A stretch of 64,000 nt of DNA, taken from contig JAHBBC010000004.1 in NCBI GenBank assembly GCA_019915015.1, positions 2,170,001 to 2,234,000 on the forward strand. Reading direction: 5' to 3'. The first letter of the stretch is position 1. Every line of letters begins with the position of its first letter. The DNA comes from Auriscalpium vulgare. Taxonomy: Eukaryota > Basidiomycota > Agaricomycetes > Russulales > Auriscalpiaceae. The notes beneath the pieces were generated by a model, which was given only the letters and a program-made list of their open reading frames with translations, was not told the DNA's origin and did not search any database. The translations under genes were made by a program, and so were the position numbers. This document shows, one piece after another, positions 9,480 through 18,925 of the stretch.

Positions 9480-11444
9480 TCAATCCTCCGACTCGTCGTC
9501 CGCATTTCCGCCGTACAGCGTCACCGGTTCGCCCGCGTTGTAACGCTCCCACAGCGCCCGGTTGAGGTACCGGGTCTCGGCCCAGTTAAGGTCGATGATG
9601 CGGTTGTGGACGAGGTAGGCGAGCGTCATGGCGTCGGCCTTCATGATCCGGATCATCCGGACAATGCGGCGCTCAGCTTCGGTGAGCCCGATGTCCGTCG
9701 GCACGTCGTCGATCGCCCTCGCCATGGCCTCCAGGTCGTCCATCGTCGGCGGCTCGGGGAGGGTGTGGTCGGTGAAGCGGTCGGACTGAGGCAGCCCGCG
9801 CACCCTCGTCTCGTTCCCGTAGATGGGCACGGGGATGACGCGGCGCGTCCGGGACGACTTCGCCCTGGCCTTGCCCTTGCCCTTGTTCTTCGGCTTGCTC
9901 GGGCCCGCAACCGGCGCGCTTGGAGGCCGAACCGAGGTTTCTAGGATTGTGTTAGCTTCGGAATGCGATCACGATCAGGCGACGACTTACCCTCGAGGTC
10001 CTTGCCCATCTCCTCCCACATGTCCTCCCCCGCGGTCCCGAATCCTACGTCTTGCTCCGAGTCAGACTTCGGACTAGGCAGGAAGAGCGGCGTGCTCTTA
10101 CCTGGCATCGTCGCTTGCGTCTGCGACGGCCCAGCCATCTCGACGTCCGAAGTCAGGTCGACTTCGGACGACACCACTGCCTTTTTCTCTGTGGGTTCGG
10201 GTCAGCTCTCCTCCTCGAACGAAGTCAAACGAAGTCACTTACTTTGCGCCTGGGCGCGCGTCTCCTTCCTCGGCGTCGCCTTGGGCGTCGCCTTCACCTT
10301 CTTCGCCGCCGGCTGCACGACATCGTCGTCATGGTCCGGCGAGGCCTCGGGCACGCGCTTGAGGCCCGAATCTTCCGCCTTGCCCTTTTTCTCTGTTACA
10401 AAGGCATCAGTTACGACTCGAACGCAGAAGAACAAAGCCGAACTTACTTGACTCAACAACTGGACCGTTCGTCCAGTAACACCCGTGCACCGCTATCATA
10501 CAGCAGGCGCACGACACCTTCACCTTCGTTTGGATCTTGACGATCTGCGGCGCGCAGGCGTGCCCGTGCGTCGCGATGTACCCGCGACAATAGTCGCACA
10601 CCTAGAAAATGAGCCGAAGTCAGCGCCGAACCCAGGACACAAAGCCGAATGACCTACCGAACCATACGACTCGTAGTTGTACTTCCCCGTCTTGATCGTC
10701 TTCACGAGCGCGTTAGCCTCCCGGTACTGCGCTCCCCACTTTGCGTCGCTCGCCCAAGTCGGGTCGTCCAACTTGAGGACGAGGTGCTTGGTCGCCTTCT
10801 TCTTCGTCTTCTTCGCCTCGAGATCCTCCTCCTTCTCCTCGTCGGCGAGCTCGTCCTCTGCGGGCTCGTCGTCCGCGACTTCGCCGTCTTCGAGCTCCTC
10901 GCCCGGCACCTCGGACTCACCCTCGGACTTCGCGACAGGCAGCGTGGCAATAGCAGCCCCCGCGGGTCCGTAGTCGACTTCGCCCAAGTCGAGCTCGACG
11001 TCGTCGCCGGCGAGCTGCCCTTCGAGCATGAGCTCAAAGGCGCTGCGTTTCTAGAAGCGAACCGAGTTAGCGATCATGCGAAGTTAACAAACTGGAGACG
11101 ACTTACTGGAGGCAGCGGCTGCAGGAGGCCGTCGGAGTCGTCGACCCACGCCGGCGTGCCGTGGTGGTCCGCATAGTACTGGAGGCGCGCTAGGCACCCT
11201 CCGAGCTCGACTTGGAACTGCGGGTGCGGCCGACCCATTTTCTAGAGAGACGAAGTCAGCGAAAGGTTCTCGACCGAAGACGACGAGGACTTACCAGCCC
11301 GAGCAAGATGGACTTGCACCAGGCGCGCTTCGCGTCTTCGGTCGCCTCCGGGTTGAAGGAGTCGAGCATGCCGTTGAGGCCGAGGTGGATCTCGCGGAGC
11401 GAGACCTTCGCCTTGGTGGACCTGGAGGACGTGGATGCCGACAT
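9480..11444 (-). CDS. Seven-exon gene antisense to the gypsy element, zinc-cluster protein of unknown function
   Basis: Exons are 11444-11295, 11241-11107, 11050-10658, 10601-10448, 10392-10243, 10188-9991 and 9940-9480. All introns are 48-59 bp with GT..AG ends and all phases agree, giving 546 aa and no stop. I do not recognise the family. Exon 3 encodes a long Glu/Asp-rich stretch and then Lys-rich sequence. Exon 4 has a Cys/His cluster: CDYCRGYIATHGHAC followed by SCACCMIAVHGC, likely zinc-binding. Exons 5-6 are basic and nuclear-localisation-like (KKVKATPKATPRK). The last exon is helical (MDDLEAMARAIDDVPTDIGL...). It lies between pol and the LTR on the opposite strand and shares the element's heptamer bias, so it is probably part of the element rather than a host gene. 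Confidence 0.7.
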
Positions 11445-11985
11445 GGTAGTGGTTATGGAAGGGAGCGCCCGAGGTGAGAGGTAAAGGGGAAGGGAGGAAA
11501 GTTGAAGGCGAACCACGGAAAAGTTCGCCTCCTTTTATCCCTTTTCCCCTCCCATTGTTCGGCAAATAGGCGCCCCCAAGACGAACAAAGAGGCATCCGC
11601 CGACTTCGTAAAAATCTTCCGACCCTCGACCCTGATCCCACGCTAGCGACGCACAGCCGAACGCGCTCGGCAACCAGGTACACCGATTTGGGTATATTTC
11701 CAATAGCGCCTAGACCATGATATCATATCTGACATCATCACGACGTCATCAACCCAATTCGACTTCGCCTCTACCCTCCACATTCCGATCGCTCCCACGA
11801 CCACGGCTCATCAATTCTGCCTCGGCCCCCGGCGCAAATCATGATCGCATCATCATCCCGACATGCCCGCCGCTTCGGTTCTCGCCCCCGACATCGCTTC
11901 CGACTTCGCTTCCAAATTCCGACTTTTCCCGAGCTTCCCATCACTTGCCACATTTGCCTTCGGATCACATCTCCCCTCATCTCGG
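11445..11985. promoter_or_regulatory. Upstream region of the antisense gene, before the LTR
   Basis: No coding frame was recognised. The segment next to the ATG at 11444 is the expected promoter and leader of the minus-strand gene. The rest, up to the polypurine block at 11986, is C/T-rich on the plus strand with scattered GACTTCG heptamers. Confidence 0.35.
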
Positions 11986-12021
11986 TGACCGTGGACGGTC
12001 ACTATCAAAGTATGGAGGAGG
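11986..12021 (+). promoter_or_regulatory. 3' polypurine tract of the gypsy element
   Basis: A perfect 14-bp palindrome (GACCGT-GG-ACGGTC) is followed by ATCAAAGTATGGAGGAGG. Immediately after comes TGATACGCC, the likely first bases of the LTR. A near-identical block exists at 7557-7592 in pol. A purine run directly 5' of the 3' LTR is the standard plus-strand primer site of LTR retrotransposons. Confidence 0.65.
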
Positions 12022-13560
12022 TGATACGCCTGATTCCCCGTCGAGCGGGGATTCCACCGCGACTTTTCGGTTTTTCATTTCGAACCAAAGTCACGTGACT
12101 TTGGTCTCCGGACCGTCGTTCCCGCCGTTTCGGCACAGCCACTTCGGAAAGTTCCGAAGTCACGTGACTTCGGCTCCGAACTTTCCAGCGCTTCGGCCTC
12201 GTTTCCAGTCATCCCGAGGCGCCCGCACGTGGTTCGGTCGAGACCTTTCGGCCCATCAGCAGCAGACACGCCACAAAGTCGCTGCCGGACCAAGATCAGT
12301 GTAGTGAAACGCCCCGTGAGCGTATCTCCGAGATAACCGGCTGTCACCCGGTACTTCCCTGTCCGATTCTCCCCCTCACTTATAGCGTTCCCGATTGATC
12401 CCTTCTATCGTCCCGACCTTTCCGAGCCGAGGCGAACCGAGCCCGAAGCCATGGCTACCTTCCCAGCCACTTCGGAAGATCGTCCGCCACTCGCTGCGAC
12501 TTCGGCTCGCGGGTATACGTTTGGCGCGCCTTGTACCGCTGAGGCGCGTCTCCACAATATCGTTCGTACTTCATCCTTCTGTATATCACATCGTAGCGAC
12601 AGCGCTGATCGTTTGTTTGGTATCCATTGTTCTCGTTCCCCATGAGAGCTCTCTCTTGCTACATATGCTCGTTCCGACCCACCTCGACTTGCGACACATG
12701 ATCCTTATCCACTTCGCTCGTGTTTCGTTTCGGTACGCACCTACCTATGTTCGTTTCCGTACGATACGGTCTCGCACTCGTTGTAGCTTAAATACAACTC
12801 GATAGCACACCGAATAACAAGTTACTTTCCCCCCTCATAGTCAGCATCTCGAAAGAGACGTTGCAAACCGCCCGCATCGACAGCTCTTACTGTCGTTGTA
12901 CTCCCTCGTCCTCCTTATCGCCCGTAACCTCACTTTCGACTACGCCGCACGCCGCAATACGCTCGCCTTCGACCTCGCTTTCGACCTTCGCCTTTCGCAC
13001 CACGTACCCCAACTTCGCTTTCCGAACCTCGCCTTCCGAACCTCGCCTCCCGAACCTCGTCTCCCGAACCTCGCCTCTCGAACATCGCCATCGACAGAAC
13101 CTCGCCTCTCGAACACCGCCATCGACAGACCTTCATCCACTTTGATATCGCCTTCGAGGCCTCCTCAAGTTCAGGCCCACGACGAACGCGTTCCCCATTA
13201 CACATAACTTCGTCCTCAAGCCGAAGTTGTCCGAAGTCACCCAACTACCCATCGCACCGATCAACGTATAAAGCCGAACTTCGTGTTACGTCGATCTCTC
13301 TCTCCCTCCCTCCCTCATCATTCCGCGTTCCTCCGCGTCCAACTTCGGAGCTCGCTCGTCGCGACTTCGTTTGTTCGTCACTTCGGTGACTCGTACGCTT
13401 TCCCCTTCTCGTTTCCTGGTCCGGCGCACACGCCGAACCCTCATTCCGATCCGAATCCTCGTTACGACCACGATCCACGTATCGGTGGAGTCACTTCGCG
13501 AACCTTTGGGAACGTGACGACTCGCTCGCACAACAACGCGGTACCACTGACAGCGCTCTA
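12022..13560 (+). repeat. 3' LTR of the gypsy element (right boundary uncertain)
   Basis: It begins TGATACGCC right after the polypurine block and contains no protein-like frame. Two E-box palindromes lie in its U3-like part (12084-12105 and 12154-12173). A related GTGAAACGCC string at 12306 could mark a second LTR start or an internal repeat. A TATA-like element (GTATAAA, about 13264-13270) would serve as LTR promoter. The 5' LTR is outside or lost, so the right end cannot be set by comparison. The GACTTCG bias stops and GC-rich different sequence starts at about 13560. Confidence 0.5.
12084..12173. promoter_or_regulatory. Pair of long E-box palindromes
   Basis: Two perfect palindromes are centred on CACGTG: 22 bp at 12084-12105 (arms ACCAAAGT) and 20 bp at 12154-12173 (arms CCGAAGT), 70 bp apart centre to centre. 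A third inverted repeat, ACTTCGGAA-AG-TTCCGAAGT (12141-12160), abuts the second. CACGTG is the classical site of bHLH factors such as Cbf1 and Pho4. The long symmetric flanks suggest a specific dimer-binding site in the LTR promoter, but this is inference. Confidence 0.55.
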
Positions 13561-13562
13561 GG

Positions 13563-15119
13563 GATAGGAATCTACCCATTTCCGCCCTACTACCGTCTGG
13601 TGCCCATCAGCGCGTCCTCCTCACCACGGCCCTCCGCCTTCTCTTCCTTCGTGCACAGAGTTGGATGTCACAAAATTGCCGGCCGATGCCGAGCCATCAC
13701 GGCACTGCCGCGCATGCACTCGACGCACTGCACATCAAGATGCACTCGAACGCCAACGACGTGCCATGCACCGCCACGACGTCACCGCGCTCAGCGGCGC
13801 CAGCGCATCGACATGCACTCGACGACGTGTCGCGCGCTGGCCCCACGTCAGCCGTGTCGCACGTGCTCGGGAGGAGGAGAAGGATGAAGGGCGAAGGAGT
13901 GAAGAGAGGAGGAGCAGGTCGAGGAGACGAGCCCAAGGGGCTCGAGGCCGGTGAGCAGGCGTCCCGCGAGACTTATACAACCCCAAACTCGCACCCGCAC
14001 CCGCACCCGCACCCGCACCCGCACCCGCACCCGTCCTCGTCGCCCCACCACCCTGCTGCACGCCCAGGCTCGCGTCCGCGTCCCCCGCACCCGCTCGACG
14101 CAAGCCCACGCCCGCGTCACCGCCCACGCCGAAGTCGCAGGCCCACATCGAAATGGCGAGCGCGACCAAGCCCCCTGCGTCTGGTCGACATGCGCCAGTC
14201 AACACCGCGCTGTCACGCGCCGCCCCAACACTGGCCGGCGCGTATCCGCCCCCTCCATGTGCCTCCGTCTCCAACGCCATCACCCTCAACGTTGCAAACT
14301 CCCTGTGCGCTGAAGATCACGAATGCCCGAGGGACGCAGGCGTGTCAATAGTTGGAGTCTGTTATGTGTCGGTTGTCCGAGCGCTGCCGCGCGTACGTCG
14401 TCGTCCACTTTCAGTCGTCTCCTGCAATTCTCAATGGTGCTCCTTCTCTATCCAGACCCCTCCCAAGTGCCGCCAAGGGGACCCACGAAACATCATACCA
14501 AGTGCGAGGGGCATAGCGGTGGTATTTTGGGGCTGCAGCGGCCCTCTGGCTGACTCGCGGCGCTTCGGTCCAGCGTGCACATCAGCGTGCTCGAGCCGCT
14601 GCGGCGTGGTGAGTTTTCAGTTTAATTCATGCAGGAAGCTCGCTCATTGTATGCCTAGTACGTGCGCGTCGGGAAGACACGATACTCAGGTCCCCGGCCA
14701 TCTGAAGCTTCCTCGGTCTCTCGAGCGCGGACTCCTGTCCCTCCATTGGAGAGGTACGCCGCCCGTTTGCCTTCTCTTTTTCTATTCTAACGTGGAATCT
14801 CAATCTAGTGACCTAACGGAAGAGCTGCTCGTGATCATCGATCTTTACTCACTTCCTTGCACTCAAGACGACGCTCGCGGAGCGCCAGTTCTGCCGCGCA
14901 CTGGCGAAGCTCATGAGCAGGCGTGCGGCGCGCCTGAGAACCTGCTCCGTCGCCAAAATTGCCCAATATGTCGAAGACGGCCGCGCGGTCGGCACAGACA
15001 GAGTCGGTGTCAGTGTGGGCGGCAATGGAAAACCGCGTGTGCTGGCGGTGTTGGATTAATCATGTGGGGGAACCTCAGGAATCGTACCGCCATGATTAGC
15101 AATGGCTCTCTAACAGCTA
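13563..15119. other. GC-rich region without a recognised gene; hexamer microsatellite
   Basis: Several long frames exist on both strands (for example 13665-14351 and 14153-15130 on plus), but they mirror each other in very GC-rich sequence and none shows a recognisable domain. A seven-unit GCACCC tandem repeat lies at 13991-14032. I see no convincing gene. Confidence 0.4.
13991..14032 (+). repeat. (GCACCC)7 microsatellite
   Basis: Seven perfect tandem copies of GCACCC are read directly from the sequence. The repeat gives open frames in all phases, which explains some of the long spurious ORFs around it. Confidence 0.9.
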
Positions 15120-15625
15120 GTTTTGCTTAGTGTCATTCTCTCGCCGGATGGGATGGGCAGCATAGCCGCTGGCTTCGTATTAGGTCACTCGGAGGAGCCA
15201 GCATTCGGGCGACTCGATTCAAGAGTCCACTCACTTCAAGTGCGACCACCACGAAGACACTTTGCGCTGGTAGTACTCAAACCATGGGAACCAGAGGCCC
15301 GACGCACACAGAGCTCATGGAATTGGAGGCTGAGCGGATAATGCGTTCCTTTCTCACTGTACCAATGCCCCAACTCACACGAACCTACATCTATCCCCCA
15401 TCTTCACTCATCAACCCAACAAAACCCACCTTAACTCATGCAACTAAGTACGTATTCCGCATCCAAGAGGATCCCGTGAACGTTGATCATCCGAATGGCG
15501 ACGCCGTTGTGCCCCCGTATGTGTTCCCCACCCTGCCTAAGACGCCTGCCGGGGCCCCGCATTGTCAACCCCGGCACCCCAGATCCGTCAACGAGCCCCT
15601 GGCAGGCCGTACGAAGCGTCGATTC

Positions 15626-16521
15626 TAAGGCTCCAACCATTTCATTTATTTACTGTGTATACACGGTTTTTACCATTTGTATATACTATTTGTGTAGCGG
15701 ATGTAGGGTAAATGTTTAATATACAGTTTCATACACAGTAAATGGTTGGTCAATATGTGTTGCTGAACCATTGGGCATGCTGCCACGGATCATGGGGCGC
15801 AACTCGGAGGTGTGACACACTCAAGTCACAGATGAGTTGCAGCATGACATCACGGTCTGTGTGATGCGTATACTGACTCACGCAGGTCGGGGCATCTACG
15901 AATAAGGTAACTGAGGTCGTTCAAAGGACACCAATAGTACCCAAACAATATATTTTGAGCTTATGACATCACAAAAGCTCATACCTTCTGAGCAGTCAAG
16001 GTTTTGTTGTAAGACACCGGTGCACGTGACTTTGTCCGACACTCATATGTGAGTCATAACACGACCTTATTTCATGATGTTCTGCTCCGATCCCACATTT
16101 GAATGGTTCAAAACCCTCGGCGGAATCAAATATGCAAGAGCCTCGAAAAGTTTTGACCACATTCTCAGAATAAGTACGGCACTACAAATTCAGTCCCTTA
16201 AGACCTTCCCTCAGATCCGACACCCTAGGACGACCCGGACAACTTCCTTACCCAGGTTGCTCAAGTAATGTGAAGCCTGCCTCACGAGGAACAGGGAAAT
16301 TGTAGTCCCATTGCGGTCAGACAAGGCAGCAACAATCACGGAGCTTATGTGCGCAAAACACTGGCTGCACACTGGCATCATGCCCTTGGTTTGATTACCT
16401 CATCTCATGTCCCTTTGAGAACCGTTTAAACCGTTTATTTACTGTGTATATACTCTCTACTTACTGTCTACCGTGTATTTACTGGATTTCAGTAAACGTA
16501 AACTAAATGGTTGGAGCCTTA
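15626..16521. mobile_element. hAT-like non-autonomous transposon with 8-bp target duplication
   Basis: The element has perfect 17-bp terminal inverted repeats (TAAGGCTCCAACCATTT and its complement). It is flanked by GTCGATTC at 15618-15625 and 16522-16529. The duplicate segment at 28249-28256 holds a single GTCGATTC with no insertion, an empty site that proves the boundaries. An 8-bp duplication is the hallmark of the hAT superfamily. The interior has no transposase-like ORF but has short subterminal repeats such as TTTACTGTGTA, so it must be mobilised in trans. Confidence 0.9.
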
Positions 16522-16693
16522 GTCGATTCGGCGGATACCTGCACGTACACACCCTTTGCAGCCTCTTCGCGTCGCTGTGATGGTTCCTCTTCGGTTTTGA
16601 CGCCGGTATGTTTTGTTTTCAGAGAAAGGGATTAGATAAATATTGACTCCAGGGCACACGCGCTAGGATCCATTGCCAGCCCCGTCATCGTTA

Positions 16694-18166
16694 TGCCCGC
16701 CTTTGTCTCGCAGTCCCACCTGCACTCGCCGGCTTTGCAAGGTCTCGTTGTCTCAACCATCCTCCTCACCGCCTCTCTGGCCTCCCTCTTCGCCGGTCCA
16801 CCGTCACGGTGTACACCCTAGAGACCGCGCTGACGCAGTACCGCGGGCGGCTGCCATGCATCACGCAGCTGTACATATCCCTCGGGCTCGCGGGAGGGTA
16901 CTTCACGATTGAAGTTCACGTCGTACGGTAGCATCAATCTGTCGCCGTCGTCGCTTTCGTGGCGTCTGCTCTTCGTGGTGTAGGCCCTCGTCGCGGCGAC
17001 GTTTGCTGTTGGGTCGCTGGCCCTTCCACACTCCCCGCGCTGGCTGCAGCACGTCGGGCGCACGGAGGACGCCGCGCGTGCCTGGGCACGGCTCGGATTC
17101 ACGGCGGCGGAGGCGGAGAAGGAGCAGGAGGTCGTGCAGCGGGTGGAGGCGCAGGCGGACGTGGACGCACAGGATGCAGGCGTGCGGCCGGAGGAGGCGC
17201 GCGCCGCCGAGAAGTGGGCGACGTGGATCGCCCTGTGGGACAAGGGCGTGCGTAGACGGACTGTCCTTGGCATATTCATAATGGCGATGCACCAAGTGAG
17301 CTTTGTGCCCTCTGGATCAAGGCTACGCTGGATGCTGACGCACTTCTGTCTGCAAAGGCTTGTGGTATCAACGGCGTGCTTTATGTGCGTGTTTCGGACT
17401 CATTTTCTTGCACTTTGCTAATGTCGCGATAGTATGCGCCTGTTATTTTCTCCCAAGCCAGTCTATCATCCAAGACTTCCGCATTCCTTGCTTCCGGCGT
17501 ATCAGGTCTGCTCACTATCGTTTGCGTCTTAGTCACCCAGATCTTTACCGACCGCTGTGCGTGCTGTCTCTCCTCCTCCTCCTCCTCACACTTTGACCTC
17601 CGAACGCAGGGGGACGCCGCACCTCAATGATTCGCGGCGGCAGCGTCATCGCCGCAACGATGCTACTCATTGGCACGATCTACGCATCCGGCGCGTCCGC
17701 CACGCCCGCAGGGCGCTGGACGGTCATCGCGCTGATCTACATCTTCCTTGTCGCGTTCCATATGAGCTGGGCGGTCGTGAACCGCATTTACTGCTCAGAG
17801 ATCCAGCCGATGCGCACGCGCGCCGCCGCGACGAGCCTCGGGCAGTGTGCGAATGGGGTGCGTGTCCTTCTCTCCCTCTCCACCTCTGACCTGAGAGCTG
17901 ACCGGCGCGCGCAGGCAGTGAACTGGATCATCGCGTTCTCGACGCCGCTGTTCCTGTCAAAGTCGTCGTCGGGCCCGTACTTTTTGTTCGGCACGTGCTC
18001 GCTGATCACCGTCGTCGTGTGCGTACTCTTCCAGACAGAGAGCCGCGGCGTGTCGCTGGAGGGTCTCGATGCGATTTTCGAGGTCAGCCCGTGGCGCAAG
18101 TTCTTGGCGCGCAGGGCTCGCCGGGCGCATGAGGAGGCATATGTGATGCGTGCACAGGGGATCTGA
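16694..18166 (+). pseudogene. MFS sugar-transporter pseudogene, copy A
   Basis: Translated pieces match a fungal hexose/sugar porter in order. An N-terminal helix (GLVVSTILLTASLASLFAG) is followed by a gap and a frame break. Next come LVAATFAVGSLALPHSPRWL, a central loop, GIFIMAMHQ, a GRR-type loop before SMIRGGSVIAATMLL, then MSWAVVNRIYCSEIQPMRTR (PETYP-like region) and the C-terminus ending GI at 18166. Several spliced exons are still readable. The helix following SLSWRL is cut by an in-frame TAG (about 16981-16983) where family members have Gln, and copy B has the same TAG. The loop after the first helix is deleted. Transport function is therefore probably lost. Confidence 0.75.
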
Positions 18167-18925
18167 CAACCGGCGTCGTCGGAGTTTTCGACTCGCCATC
18201 TGACAACAGTATGTGTGGGCGTGTAAGTCTCCTTGTCCGCTACGAATGCCACGAGGCTGTCGCACTCTCTCGTAACTATTATCTAGGCATTATGTCTCGG
18301 AGTGCCCCGTCGGGCAGTCCCTGCCGTTGTTCCATTCTGCAAGAGCTACGTTGTCGTGGCATAGCCTCTTGATACCTGTTCAGCTAGGAAAGTTGCGGAA
18401 TTTTATGGGAAAATTGCGTCCAGAAGTAAGCTCTGCGTCTCTCTCAGCCTTCAGGTCGCGAATTAACCCTCCAGTATACTTGAGCTCTGCAGGTCCGCTC
18501 GCGCTCCTGAGTATGCTTGAGGGTGCGATTCTTATCTATGAGTCATGAGATGTCGTGATAAATGGATTTCATGCTCCGAGGTCTCCTTGATGAATTTTCG
18601 GCAGCCCTACGCGATCCTTCTAATTTATTCAGAACAATGAATGCACAGCTCCTTCTTGTTCCCAGACGAGTCACGGGTGGCGCGAGTGAGGTACCACTGA
18701 CACTTCACAGATACTAGGGCCATTATCCATGGTACGTTCCCGGGCCTGGCTGATGGACAGGCAATGTATTGCTCTTTGAGCCCGGCTTCACTAAAAATGT
18801 GACAGACTACAGAATTCGAAGCTGAAGACTGCGTGCACACTCCTCCGTCGAACTTTGCGGAGAACCATTGATGACGTACATTGCTCATGAAACGCCGGCT
18901 ACAGGGTATTCTAAGCGCTGAGAGC

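Larger units (their letters stand above)
15120..18925 (+). repeat. Segmental duplication, copy A
   Basis: From about 15120 to 18925 this region aligns by eye with 27731-30650, including non-coding sequence before and after the transporter gene. Copy A carries an extra 896-bp insertion (15626-16521). Similarity is high in the upstream part and in the transporter exons and lower near the right end. Confidence 0.85.

Noticed and set aside
12299..12320. TGTAGTGAAACGCC as the LTR start
   Set aside because: It lacks a purine-rich tract immediately upstream; TGATACGCC at 12022 follows the polypurine block, so it was preferred. A nested second LTR cannot be excluded.
13563..15130. Long overlapping ORFs on both strands (up to 325 codons)
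   Set aside because: They mirror each other in GC-rich, repeat-containing sequence, show no domain or intron logic, and the (GCACCC)7 repeat keeps several frames open.
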